DNA of 64,000 nucleotides, from positions 558,001 through 622,000 of the forward strand of contig JAPYXD010000746.1 in the NCBI GenBank assembly GCA_030998225.1, given 5' to 3'. Shown here piece by piece: positions 26,471-37,523 of this stretch; positions within the stretch are counted from its first letter, which is position 1, and each line of letters opens with the position of its first letter. The notes under the pieces were generated by a model, which was given only the letters and a program-made list of their open reading frames with translations, searched no databases and was not told the origin of the DNA. The translations under genes and the position numbers were made by a program. This DNA is from Diplolepis rosae. Its lineage: Eukaryota; Arthropoda; Insecta; Hymenoptera; Diplolepididae.

Positions 26471-28600
26471 AGGCCACATATGTATTTATATCAGTCATGA
26501 GGTCCATTGAACTCGCGCATTATTTGGCCACCTTACTTTAAGTCAGAGTCCGGAAATCTCGCGTATTACTTGGCCACTTTAGAAAAATTCTTAAAATTTT
26601 AAGAACTCGCGCATTACTTGGCCACGTTACTTTAACTCAGAGTTCGGTAATCTTGCGTATTAGTTGGCCACTTATAATAATTCTTATAGTCCTTAGAACT
26701 CGCGCATTACTTGGCCACCTTACTTTATTCAGAGTTCGGAAATCTCGCGTATTAGTTGGCTACTTATAAAAATTCTTATACTCCTAAGAACTCGCGCATT
26801 ACTTGGCCACCTCACTTTAAGTCAGAGTTCGGAAATCTCGCGTAATAGTTGGCCACGTTACTTTAACTCAGAGTTCGGAAATCTCGCGTATTAGTTGGCC
26901 ACTTTATAACAATTCTTATACTCCTAAGAATTCGTGCATTACTTTGCCACCTTATTTAAAGTCAGAGTCCGGTAATCTCGGGTATTACTTGGCCACTTTA
27001 TAGCAATTCTTATACTCCTAAGAATTCGCGCATTACTTGGCCACCTTATTTAAATTCAGAGTCCGGAAATCTCGCGCATTACTTGGCCACTCTTTTTAGG
27101 ACAGGCTTCGTCTAACTCGCGCATTACGAGGCCACATATGTACTTATATCAGTCATGAGGTCCATTGAACTCGCGAATTTCTTGGCCACCTTTTTTTAAG
27201 TCAGTGTCAGTTAATCTCGCGTATTACTTGGCCACTTTAGAAAATTTCTTAAAATCCTAAGAACTCGCGCATTACTTGGCCACCTTACTTTAACTCAGAG
27301 TTCGGAAATCTCGCGTATTAGTTGGCCACTTTATAACAATTCTTATACTCCTAAGAATTCGTGCATTACTTTGCCACCTTATTTAAAGTCAGAGTCCGGT
27401 AATCTCGGGTATTACTTGGCCACTTTTATAGCAATTCTTATACTCCTAAGAATTCGCGCATTACTTGGCCACCTTATTTAAATTCAGAGTCCGGAAATCT
27501 CGCGCATTACTTGGCCACTCTTTTTCAGGACAGCCTTCGTCTAACTCGCGCATTACGAGGCGACATATGTATTTATATCAGTCCTGTGGTGCATTGAACT
27601 CGCGCATTACTTGGCCACTTTACTTTAAGTCAGAGTCCGGAAATCTCACGTATTACTTGGCCACTTTAGAAAAATTCTTATACTCCTATGAATTCGCGTA
27701 TTACTTGGCCACTTTACTTAAAGTCAGAGTACGGAAATCTCGCGCATTACTTGGCTACTTATAAAAATTCTTATACTCCTAAGAACTCGCGCATTACTTG
27801 GCCACCTTACTTTAAGTCAGAGTTCGGAAATCTCGCGTATTAGTTGGCCACTTTATAACAATTCTCTTACTCTTAAGAATTCGCGCATTACTTGGCCACT
27901 CTTTTCAAGACAGACTTCGTTTAACTCGCGTATTACTTGGCCACTTATGTATTTATATCAGTCATGAGGTACATTGAACTCGCGTATTCATTGGCTACTT
28001 ATAAAAATTCTTATACTCCTAAGAATTCGCGCATTACTTGGCCACTATTTTCAAGACATACTTCGCTTAACTCGCGTATTACTTGGCTACTTATAAAAAT
28101 TCTTATACTCCTAAGAACTCGCGCATTACTTGGCCACTTTATAAAAATTCTTACACTCCTAAGAATTCGCGCATTACTTGGCCACCTTACTTTAAGTCAG
28201 AGTACGGAAATCTCGCGCAGTACTTGGCTACTTTAGAAAAATTCTTATACTCCTATGAATTCGCTTATTACTTGGCCATCTTACTTAAAGTCAGAATACG
28301 GAAATCTCGCGCATTGCTTGGCCACCTTACTTAAGGTCAGAGTCCGGTAATCTCGGGTATTACTTGGCCACTTTATAGCAATTCTTATACTCCTAAGATT
28401 TCGCGCATTACTTGGCCACCTTATTTAAATTCAGAGTCCGGAAATCTCGCGTATTACTTGGACACTTTAGAAAAATTCTTATAATCCTAAGAACTCGCGC
28501 ATTACTTGGCCACCTTACTTAAAGTCAGAGTCCGGAAATCTCGCGCATTACTTGGCCACTCTTTTCAGGACAGGCTTCGTCTAACTCGCGTATTACCAGG
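26471..28600 (+). repeat. Higher-order unit T, copy 2 (~2130 bp)
   Basis: Second tandem copy of T. It differs from copy 1 by small indels, for example an extra T near 27425 (CACTTTTATAGC) and near 27527 (CTCTTTTTCAGG), and by a diverged a monomer near 27170-27215. A T-like segment recurs far to the right at about 41.1-42.0 kb and shares the CTCTTTTTCAGG insertion. Confidence 0.88.
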
Positions 28601-29961
28601 CCACATATGTATTTATATCAGTCATGAGGTCCATTGAACTCGCGCATTATTTGGCCACCTTACTTTAAGTCAGAGTCCGGAAATCTCGCGTATTACTTGG
28701 CCACTTTAGAAAAATTCTTAAAATCCTAAGAACTCGCGCATTACTTGGCCACGTTACTTTAACTCAGAGTTCGGAAATCTCGCGTATTAGTTGGCCACTA
28801 TATAACAATTCTTATACTCCTAAGAATTCGTGCATTACTTTGCCACCTTATTTAAAGTCAGATTCCGGAAATCTCGCGTATTACTTGGACACTTTAGAAA
28901 AATTATTATACTCCTATGAATTCGCGTATTACTTGGCCACTTTACTTAAAGTCAGAGTACAGAAATCTCGCGCATTACTTGGCTACTTATAAAAATTCTT
29001 ATACTCCTAAGAACTCGCGCATTACTTGGCCACCTTACTTTAAGTCAGAGTTCGGAAATCTCGCGTATTAGTTGGCCACTTTATAACAATTCTCTTACTC
29101 CTAAGAATTCGCGCATTACTTGGCCACTCTTTTCAAGACAGACTTCGTTTAACTCGCGTATTACTTGGCCACTTATGTATTTATATCAGTCATGAGGTAC
29201 ATTGAACTCGCGTATTACTTGGCTACTTATAAAAATTCTTATACTCCTAAGAATTCGCGCATTACATGGCCACTATTTTCAAGACATACTTCGCTTAACT
29301 CGCGTATTACTTGGCTACTTATAAAAATTCTTATACTCCTAAGAACTCGCGCATTACTTGGCCACCTGACTTAAAGTCAGAGTACGGAAATCTCGCGCAT
29401 TACTTGGCCACATTACTTTCAGTCAGAGTACAGAAATCTCGCGCATTACTTGGCTACTTATAAAAATTCTTATACTCCTAAGTATTCGCGCATTACTTGG
29501 CCTCTATTTTCAAGACATACTTCGCTTAACTCGCGTATTACTTGGCTACTTATAAAAATTCTTATACTGCTAAGAACTCGCGCATTACTTGGCCACCTTA
29601 CTTAAAGTCAGAGTACGGAAATCTCGCGTATTAGATGGCCACTTTATAACAATTCTTATACTCCTAAGAATTTGTGCATTACTTGGCCACCTTATTTAAA
29701 GTCAGATTCCGGAAATCTCGCGTATTACTTGGCCACTTTAGAAAAATTCTCATACTCCTATGAATTCGCTTATTACTTGGCCATCTTACTTAAAGTCAGA
29801 GTACTGAAATCTCGCGCATTACTTGGCCACCTTACTTAAGGTCAGAGTCCGGTAATGTCGGGTATTACTTGGCCACTTTATAGCAATTCTTATACTCCTA
29901 AGAATTCGCGCATTACTTGGCCACTCTTTTCAAGACAGACTTCGTTTAACTCGCGTATTAC
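28601..29961 (+). repeat. R-type tail leading into P units; 797-bp module
   Basis: Begins at a dB monomer after TTACCAGGCCAC. A dA monomer at 29165 opens a 17-monomer, 797-bp module (29165-29961). This has the same length and order as the modules at 43852, 52374 and 58154, each of which likewise directly precedes a P unit. Here only one such module is present, not the 751+797 pair. Confidence 0.88.
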
Positions 29962-30015
29962 TTGGCCACTTATGTATTTATATCAGTCATGAGGTACATT
30001 GAACTCGAGCATTAC
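29962..30015 (+). repeat. Class d monomer (54 bp), type example
   Basis: Class d is the longest and rarest monomer and the best landmark for higher-order phase. After the core it reads TTATGTATTTATATCAGTCA then TGAGGTACATTGAAC. Four subtypes recur. dA is this one. dB starts ATATGTATTTATATCAG after the altered core GCATTACGAGGCC and reads GAGGTCC. dC starts ATATGTATTAATATTATTC after TTACGCGGCCAC and occurs only right of 31 kb. dD starts TTATTTATTTATATCAG and usually comes as tandem doublets. dB and dC contain the palindrome ACATATGT (an NdeI site). Confidence 0.95.
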
Positions 30016-30177
30016 TTGGCTACTTATAAAAATTCTTATACTCCTAAGTATTCGCGCATTACTTGGCCTCTATTTTCAAGACATACTTCGCTTAATTCGC
30101 CTATTACTTGGCTACTTATAAAAATTCTTATACTCCTAAGAATTCGCGCATTACTTGGCCACTATTTTCAAGACATA

Positions 30178-30194
30178 CTTCGCTTAACTCGCGT
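30178..30194 (+). other. CENP-B-box-like 17-mer in class c monomers (example)
   Basis: Seen: CTTCGCTTAACTCGCGT. The established CENP-B box pattern is NTTCGNNNNANNCGGGN with nine essential bases. Eight match here in correct spacing, and the third base of CGGG is C. The same arrangement recurs at almost every class c monomer, for example 63882-63898. I saw no copy with the exact CGGG. Part of the match (CGCG) comes from the core shared by all monomers, so coincidence is possible. Binding by a CENP-B or other pogo-derived protein is inference only. Confidence 0.4.
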
Positions 30195-30668
30195 ATTACT
30201 TGGCTACTTATAAAAATTCTTATACTCCTAAGAACTCGCGCATTACTTGGCCACTTTATAAAAATTCTTACACTCCTAAGAATTCGCGCATTACTTGGCC
30301 ACCTTACTTTAAGTCAGAGTACGGAAATATCGCGGATTACTTGGCTACTTTAGAAAAATTCTTATACTCCTATGAATTCGCTTATTACTTGGCCACCTTA
30401 CTTAAGGTCAGAGTCCGGAAATCTCGCGTATTACTTGGCCACTTTAGAAAAATTCTTATAATCCTAAGAACTCACGCATTACTTGGCCACTTTACTTCAA
30501 GTCAGAGTACGGAAATCTCGCGCATTACTTGGCCACTTTATAAAAATTCTTACACTCCTAAGAATTCGCGCATTACTTGGCCATCTTACTTAAAGTCAGA
30601 ATACGGAAATCTCGCGCATTGCTTGGCCACCTTACTTAAGGTCAGAGTCTGGTAATCTCGGGTATTGC

Positions 30669-30716
30669 TTGGCCACTTTATAGCAATTCTTATACTCCTA
30701 AGAATTCGCGCATTAC
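30669..30716 (+). repeat. Class b monomer (47 or 48 bp), type example
   Basis: After the core, class b reads TTTATAGCAATTCTTATACT then CCTAAGAAT. The 48-bp form follows GGCCAC with TTTATA or TTTAGA. The 47-bp form follows GGCTAC with TTATAAAAATT. Subtypes end AAGAAT, AAGAAC, ATGAAT or AAGTAT, or carry TTAAAATCC or TTACACTCC. Monomers ending AAGAAT create an EcoRI site (GAATTC) at the junction with the next core. There are 20 b monomers in the 47-monomer unit at 29962-32167 (6 of 47 bp and 14 of 48 bp). Confidence 0.95.
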
Positions 30717-30810
30717 TTGGCCACCTTACTTTAAGTCAGAGTTCGGAAATCTCGCGTATTAGTTGGCCACTTTATAACAATTCTCTTACTCCTAAGAATT
30801 CGCGCATTAC

Positions 30811-30855
30811 TTGGCCACGATTTTCAAGACATACTTCGCTTAACTCGCGTATTAC
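30811..30855 (+). repeat. Class c monomer (45 bp), type example
   Basis: After the core, class c reads GATTTTCAAGACATACTTCG then CTTAAC and enters the next core. Other subtypes start TCTTTTCAAGACAGACTTCG or TCTTTTCAGGACAGGCTTCG. Aligned without gaps back from the next core, c and a match at 20 of 27 positions, so they are diverged versions of one ancestor. The c-to-core junction forms the CENP-B-box-like motif described separately. There are six c monomers in the parsed 2206-bp unit. Confidence 0.95.
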
Positions 30856-30902
30856 TTGGCTATTTATAAAAATTCTTATACTCCTAAGAACTCGCGCATT
30901 AC

Positions 30903-30948
30903 TTGGCCACCTTACTTAAAGTCAGAGTACGGAAATCTCGCGCATTAC
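30903..30948 (+). repeat. Class a monomer (46 bp), type example
   Basis: After the core, class a continues CTTACTTAAAGTCAG, then AGTACGGAAATC, and runs into the next core. Recurrent fixed subtypes differ at a few linked positions: AGTTCGG, ATTCCGG, AATACGG, the subtype with GGTAATC followed by TCGGG instead of TCGCG, and a subtype starting GTTACTTTAACTCAG. The ATTCCGG subtype carries the 8-bp palindrome TTCCGGAA. At 46 bp each a monomer shifts the reading frame by one base. This is one of the two commonest classes: 19 of the 47 monomers in the unit at 29962-32167. Confidence 0.95.
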
Positions 30949-31283
30949 TTGGCTACTTTAGAAAAATTCTTATACTCCTATGAATTCGCTTATTACTTGC
31001 CCATCTTACTTAAAGTCAGAATACGGAAATCTCGCGCATTGCTTGGCCACCTTACTTAAGGTCAGAGTCCGGTAATCTCGGGTATTACTTGGCCACTTTA
31101 TAGCAATTCTTATACTCCTAAGAATTCGCGCATTACTTGGCCACCTTATTTAAATTCAGAGTCCGGAAATCTCGCGCATTACTTGGCCACTCTTTTCAGG
31201 ACAGGCTTCGTCTAACTCGCGTATTACGCGGCCACATATGTATTAATATTATTCTTGAGGTCCATTGAACTCTCGCATTACTT

Positions 31284-31309
31284 GGACTCCTTACTTAAAG
31301 TAAGAGTCC
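31284..31309. repeat. Near-perfect inverted repeat specific to P/Q units
   Basis: GGACT then a bulged C, then CTTACTT, one central A, AAGTAAG and AGTCC. This gives 12 complementary pairs with one bulge. It lies in the class a monomer directly after each dC monomer. The same 26-bp element occurs at 33491, 35603, 38709, 45972, 48177, 54493, 60273 and 62480 (starts), nine copies in all and none left of 31 kb. Ordinary class a monomers read GCCACC and GTCAGAG at the corresponding positions, so both arms have changed in ways that create pairing. Confidence 0.85.
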
Positions 31310-32167
31310 GGAAATCTCGCCTATTACTTGGCCACTTTATAAAAATTCTTAAAATCCTATGAACTCGCGCATTACTTGGCCACTTTACTTTAACTCAGAG
31401 TTCGGAAATCTCGCGTATTAGTTGGCCACTTTATAACAATTCTTATACTCCTAAGAATTCGTGCATTACTTTGCCACCTTATTTAAAGTCAGATTCCGGA
31501 AATCTCGCGTATTACTTGGACACTTTAGAAAAATTCTTATACTCCTAAGAACTCGCGCATTACTTGGCCACCTGACTTAAAGTCAGAGTACGGAAATCTC
31601 GCGCATTACTTGGCCACCTTACTTTAAGTCAGAGTACAGAAATCTCGCGCATTACTTGGCTACTTATAAAAATTCTTATACTCCTAAGAATTTGCGCATT
31701 ACTTGGCCACTATTTTCAAGACAAACTTCGCTTAACTCGCGTATTACTTGGCTACTTATAAAAATTCTTATACTCCTAAGAACTCGCGCATTACTTGGCC
31801 ACCTTACTTAAAGTCAGAGTACGGAAATCTCGCGTATTAGATGGCCACTTTATAACAATTCTTATACTCCTAAGAATTTGTGCATTACTTGGCCACCTTA
31901 TTTAAAGTCAGATTCCGGAAATCTCGCGTGTTACTTGGCCACTTTAGAAAAATTCTTATACTCCTATGAATTCGCTTATTACTTGGCCATCTTACTTAAA
32001 GTCAGAATACGGAAATCTCGCGCATTGCTTGACCACCTTACTTAAGGTCAGAGTCCGGTAATGTCGGTTATTAGTTGGCCACTTTATAACAATTCTTATA
32101 CTCCTAAGAATTCGCGCATTACTTGGCCACTCTTTTCAAGACAGACTTCGTTTAACTCGCGTATTAC

Positions 32168-34375
32168 TTGGCCACTTATGTATTTATATCAGTCATGAGG
32201 TACATTGAACTCGCGCATTACTTGGCTACTTATAAAAATTCTTATACTCCTAAGTATTCGCGCATTACTTGGCCTCTATTTTCAAGACATACTTCGCTTA
32301 ATTCGCGTATTACTTGGCTACTTATAAAAATTCTTATACTCCTAAGAATTCGCGCATTACTTGGCCACTATTTTCAAGACATACTTCGCTTAACTCGCGT
32401 ATTACTTGGCTACTTATAACAATTCTTATACTCCTAAGAACTCGCGCATTACTTGGCCACTTTATAAAAATTCTTACACTCCTAAGAATTCGCGCATTAC
32501 TTGGCCACCTTACTTTAAGTCAGAGTACGGAAATCTCGCGCATTACTTTGGCTACTTTAGAAAAATTCTTATACTCCTATGAATTCGCTAATTACTTGGC
32601 CACCTTACTTAAAGTCAGAGTCCGGAAATCTCGCGTATTACTTGGCCACTTTAGAAAAATTCTTATAATCCTAAGAACTCGCGCATTACTTGGCCACCTT
32701 ACTTAAAGTCAGAGTACGGAAATCTCGCGCATTACTTGGCCACTTTATAAAAATTCTTACACTCCTAAGAATTCGCGCATTACTTGGCCATCTTACTTAA
32801 AGTCAGAATACGGAAATCTCGCGCATTGCTTGGCCACCTTACTTAAGGTCAGAGTCTGGTAATCTCGGGTATTGCTTGGCCACTTTATAGCAATTCTTAT
32901 ACTCCTAAGAATTCGCGCATTACTTGGCCACCTTACTTTAAGTCAGAGTTCGGAAATCTCGCGTATTAGTTGGCCACATTATAACAATTCTCTTACTCCT
33001 AAGAATTCGCTCATTACTTGGCCACGATTTTCAAGACATACTTCGCTTAACTCGCGTATTACTTGGCTATTTATAAAAATTCTTATACTCCTAAGAACTC
33101 GCGCATTACTTGGCCACCTTACTTAAAGTCAGAGTACGGAAATCTCGCGCATTACTTGGCTACTTTAGAAAAATTCTTATACTCCTATGAATTCGCTTAT
33201 TACTTGCCCATCTTACTTAAAGTCAGAATACGGAAATCTCGCGCATTGCTTGGCCACCTTACTTAAGGTCAGAGTCCGGTAATCTCGGGTATTACTTGGC
33301 CACTTTATAGCAATTCTTATACTCCTAAGAATTCGCGCATTACTTGGCCACCTTATTTAAATTCAGAGTCCGGAAATCTCGCGCATTACTTGGCCACTCT
33401 TTTCAGGACAGGCTTCGTCTAACTCGCGTATTACGCGGCCACATATGTATTAATATTATTCTTGAGGTCCATTGAACTCTCGCATTACTTGGACTCCTTA
33501 CTTAAAGTAAGAGTCCGGAAATCTCGCCTATTACTTGGCCACTTTATAAAAATTCTTAAAATCCTAAGAACTCGCGCATTACTTGGCCACGTTACTTTAA
33601 CTCAGAGTTCGGAAATCTCGCGTATTAGTTGGCCACTTTATAACAATTCTTATACTCCTAAGAATTCGTGCATTACTTTGCCACCTTATTTAAAGTCAGA
33701 TTCCGGAAATCTCGCGTATTACTTGGACACTTTAGAAAAATTCTTATACTCCTAAGAACTCGCGCATTACTTGGCCACCTGACTTAAAGTCAGAGTACGG
33801 AAATCTCGCGCATTACTTGGCCACCTTACTTTAAGTCAGAGTACAGAAATCTCGCGCATTACTTGGCTACTTATAAAAATTCTTATACTCCTAAGAATTT
33901 GCGCATTACTTGGCCACTATTTTCAAGACAAACTTCGTTTAACTCGCGTATTACTTGGCTACTTATAAAAATTCTTATACTCCTAAGAACTCGCGCATTA
34001 CTTGGCCACCTTACTTAAAGTCAGAGTACGGAAATCTCGCGTATTAGTTCGCCACTTTATAACAATTCTTATACTCCTAAGAATTTGTGCATTACTTGGC
34101 CACCTTATTTAAAGTCAGATTCCGGAAATCTCGCGTGTTACTTGGCCACTTTAGAAAAATTCTTATACTCCTATGAATTCGCTTATTACTTGGCCATCTT
34201 ACTTAAAGTCCAGAATACGGAAATCTCGCGCATTGCTTGACCACCTTACTTAAGGTCAGAGTCCGGTAATGTCGGGTATTACTTGGCCACTTTATAGCAA
34301 TTCTTATACTCCTAAGAATTCGCGCATTACTTGGCCACTCTTTTCAAGACAGACTTCGTTTAACTCGCGTATTAC
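32168..34375 (+). repeat. Higher-order unit P, copy 2 (2208 bp)
   Basis: Same monomer order as copy 1. The two extra bases include an inserted T at about 32547 (ACTTTGGCTAC) and an inserted C at about 34210 (AAGTCCAGAATAC). Variants shared only with copy 1, such as GCTATTTATAAAAATTC, show that the two are close relatives. Confidence 0.94.
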
Positions 34376-36072
34376 TTGGCCACTTATGTATTTATATCAG
34401 TCATGAGGTACATTGAACTCGCGCATTACTTGGCTACTTATAAAAATTCTTATACTCCTAAGTATTCGCGCATTACTTGGCCTCTATTTTCAAGACATAC
34501 TTCGCTTAATTCGCGTATTACTTGGCTACTTATAAAAATTCTTATACTCCTAAGAATTCGCGCATTACTTGGCCACTATTTTCAAGACATACTTCGCTTA
34601 ACTCGCGTATTACTTGGCTACTTATAAAAATTCTTATACTCCTAAGAACTCGCGCATTACTTGGCCACTTTATAAAAATTCTTACACTCCTAAGAATTCG
34701 CGCATTACTTGGCCACCTTACTTTAAGTCAGAGTACGGAAATCTCGCGGATTACTTGGCTACTTTAGAAAAATTCTTATACTCCTATGAATTCGCTTATT
34801 ACTTGGCCACCTTACTTAAAGTCAGAGTCCGGAAATCTCGCGTATTACTTGGCCACTTTAGAAAAATTCTTATAATCCTAAGAACTCGCGCATTACTTGG
34901 CCACATTACTTAAAGTCAGAGTACGGAAATCTCGCGCATTACTTGGCCACTTTATAAAAATTCTTACACTCCTAAGAATTCGCGCATTACTTGGCCATCT
35001 TACTTAAAGTCAGAATACGGAAATCTCGCGCATTGCTTGGCCACCTTACTTAAGGTCAGAGTCTGGTAATCTCGGGTATTGCTTGGCCACTTTATAGCAA
35101 TTCTCTTACTCCTAAGAATTCGCTCATTACTTGGCCACGATTTTCAAGACATACTTCGCTTAACTCGCGTATTACTTGGCTACTTATAAAAATTCTTATA
35201 CTCCTAAGAACTCGCGCATTACTTGGCCACCTTACTTAAAGTCAGAGTCCGGAAATCTCGCGCATTATTTGGCCACTTTAGAAAAATTCTTATACTCCTA
35301 TGAATTCGCTTATTACTTGCCCATCTTACTTAAAGTCAGAATACGGAAATCTCGCGCATTGCTTGGCCACCTTACTTAAGGTCAGAGTCCGGTAATCTCG
35401 GGTATTACTTGGCCACTTTCTAGCAATTCTTATACTCCTAAGAATTCGCGCATTACTTGGCCACCTTATTTAAATTCAGAGTTGGAAATCTCGCGCATTA
35501 CCCTGCCACTTTTTTTAGGTCAGGCTTCAATTAACTCGCGTATTACGCGGCCACATATGTATTAATATTATTCTTGAGGTCCATTGAACTCTCGCATTAC
35601 TTGGACTCCTTACTTAAAGTAAGAGTCCGGAAATCTCGCCTATTACTTGGCCACTTTAGAAAAATTCTTAAAATCCTAAGAACTCGCGCATTACTTGGCC
35701 ACGTTACTTTAACTCCAGAGTTCGGAAATCTCGCGTATTAGTTGGCCACTTTATAACAATTCTTATACTCCTAAGAATTCGCGCATTACTTGGCCACTAT
35801 TTTCAAGACAAACTTCGCTTAACTCGCGTATTACTTGGCTACTTATAAAAATTCTTATACTCCTAAGAACTCGCGCATTACTTGGCCACCTTCTGAAAGT
35901 CAGAGTACGGAAATCTCGCGCATTACTTGGCTACTTATAAAAATTCTCTTACTCCTAAGAATTCGCGCATTACTTGGTCACTCTTTTCAAGACAGACTTC
36001 GTTTAACTCGCGTATTACTTGGCCACTTATTTATTTATATCTGTCATGAGGTACATTGAACTCGCGTATTAC
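34376..36072 (+). repeat. Truncated P/Q hybrid unit
   Basis: Starts in P phase at a dA monomer. It has lost monomers relative to P near 35090 (TTTATAGCAATTCTCTTACT joins two P monomers), then switches near 35780-36020 to Q-like material: an a monomer with CCTTCTGAAAG, a class c with GGTCAC, and a single dD with ATCTGTCATG. The class c monomer near 35500-35530 is diverged (TTTTTTTAGGTCAGGCTTCA) and shares that form with 45876-45903. Confidence 0.85.
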
Positions 36073-36546
36073 TTGGCTACTTATAAAAATTCTTATACTC
36101 CTAAGAACTCGCGCATTACTTGGCCACCTTACTTAAAGTCAGAGTCCGGAAATCTCGCGTATTAGATGGCCACTTTATAACAATTCTTATACTCCTAAGA
36201 ATTTGTGCATTACTTGGCCACCTTATTTAAAGTCAGATTCCGGAAATCTCGCGTGTTACTTGGCCACTTTAGAAAAATTCTTATACTCCTATGAATTCGC
36301 TTATTACTTGGCCATCTTACTTAAAGTCAGAATACGGAAATCTCGCGCATTGCTTGGCCACCTTACTTAAGGTCAGAGTCCGGTAATGTCGGGTATTACT
36401 CGGCCACTTTATAACAATTCTTATACTCCTAAGAATTTGCGCATTACTTGGCCACTCTTTTCAAGACAGACTTCGTCTAACTCGCGTATTAAGAGGCCAC
36501 TTATGTATTTATATCATTCCTGAGGTCCATTGAACTCGCGCATTAC
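36073..36546 (+). repeat. 474-bp tandem duplication, copy 1
   Basis: Ten monomers, b a b a b a a b c d (47+46+48+46+48+46+46+48+45+54 = 474). The b monomer at 36073 recurs at 36547, and the rare ATTAGATGG variant at 36161 recurs at 36635. The closing d monomer is unusual (AAGAGGCC core, ATCATTCCTGAGG). Confidence 0.88.
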
Positions 36547-37523
36547 TTGGCTACTTATAAAAATTCTTATACTCCTAAGAACTCGCGCATTACTTGGCCA
36601 CCTTACTTAAAGTCAGAGTCCGGAAATCTCGCGTATTAGATGGCCACTTTATAACAATTCTTATACTCCTAAGAATTTGTGCATTACTTGGCCACCTTAT
36701 TTAAAGTCAGATTCCGGAAATCTCGCGTGTTACTTGGCCACTTTAGAAAAATTCTTATACTCCTATGAATTCGCTTATTACTTGGCCATCTTACTTAAAG
36801 TCAGAATACGGAAATCTCGCGCATTGCTTGGCCACCTTACTTAAGGTCAGAGTCCGGTAATGTCGGGTATTACTTGGCCACTTTATAGCAATTCTTATAC
36901 ACCTAAGAATTCGCGCATTACTTGGCCACTCTTTTCAAGACAGACTTCGTTTATCTCGCGTATTACATGGCTACTTATAAAAATTCTCATACTCCTAAGA
37001 ATTCGCGCATTACTTTGCCACTCTTTTCAAGACAGACTTCGTTTATCTCGCGTATTACTTGGCTACTTATAAAAATTCTTATACTCCTAAGAACTCGGGC
37101 ATTACTTGGCCACTTTATAAAAATTCTTACACTCCTAAGAATTCGCGCATTACTTGGCCACCTTACTTAATGTCAGAGTACGGAAATCTCGAGCATTACT
37201 TGGCCACTTTATAAAAATTCTTACACTCCTATGAATTCGATTATTACTTGGCCACCTTACTTAAAGTCAGAGTCCGGAAATCTCGCGTATTACTTGTTAA
37301 CTTTAGAAAAATTATTATAATCCTAAGAAATCGCGCATTACTTGGCCACCTTAATTAAAGTCAGAGTAATGAAATCTCGCGCCTTACTTGGCCACTGTAG
37401 AAAAATTCTTACACTCCTAAGAATTCGCGCATTACTTGGCCATCTTACTTAAAGTCAGAATACGGAAATCTCGCGCATTGCTTGGCCACCTTACTTAAGG
37501 TCAGAGTCTGGTAATCTCGGGTA
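36547..37523 (+). repeat. 474-bp duplication copy 2 (partial) and altered monomers
   Basis: Copy 2 runs to about 36925. It is followed by c b c b, where both c monomers end TTTATCTCGCG (36949-36960 and 37041-37052), a 92-bp local duplication that removes the essential A of the CENP-B-like motif. From 37210 to 37420 several monomers carry clustered changes (TTGTTAACTTTAG, AGAAATCGCGC, AGAGTAATGAAATC). Confidence 0.82.

Larger units (their letters stand above)
29962..32167 (+). repeat. Higher-order unit P, copy 1 (2206 bp, 47 monomers)
   Basis: I parsed this copy monomer by monomer: d b c b c b b a b a b a b a a b a b c b a b a a b a c d a b a b a b a a b c b a b a b a a b c. That is 19 a, 20 b, 6 c and 2 d, and the lengths sum exactly to 2206 bp. 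The first d is dA and the second, at 31228, is dC, the first dC in the window. The last 13 monomers (31564-32167, 604 bp) have the same class order and length as the tail of the 797-bp module. Confidence 0.95.

Noticed and set aside
30669..30716. TATA-box or promoter from TTTATA/TATATAAC strings in class b monomers
   Set aside because: Such strings occur in hundreds of monomers with no associated gene; satellite transcription is possible but cannot be located from sequence.
30669..30716. CENP-B-like box in class b (AATTCGCGCATTACTTGG)
   Set aside because: TTCG is present but the A and CGGG positions do not match; only class c (8 of 9) and, more weakly, some class a monomers (TTCGGAAATCTCGCG, 7 of 9) fit the spacing.
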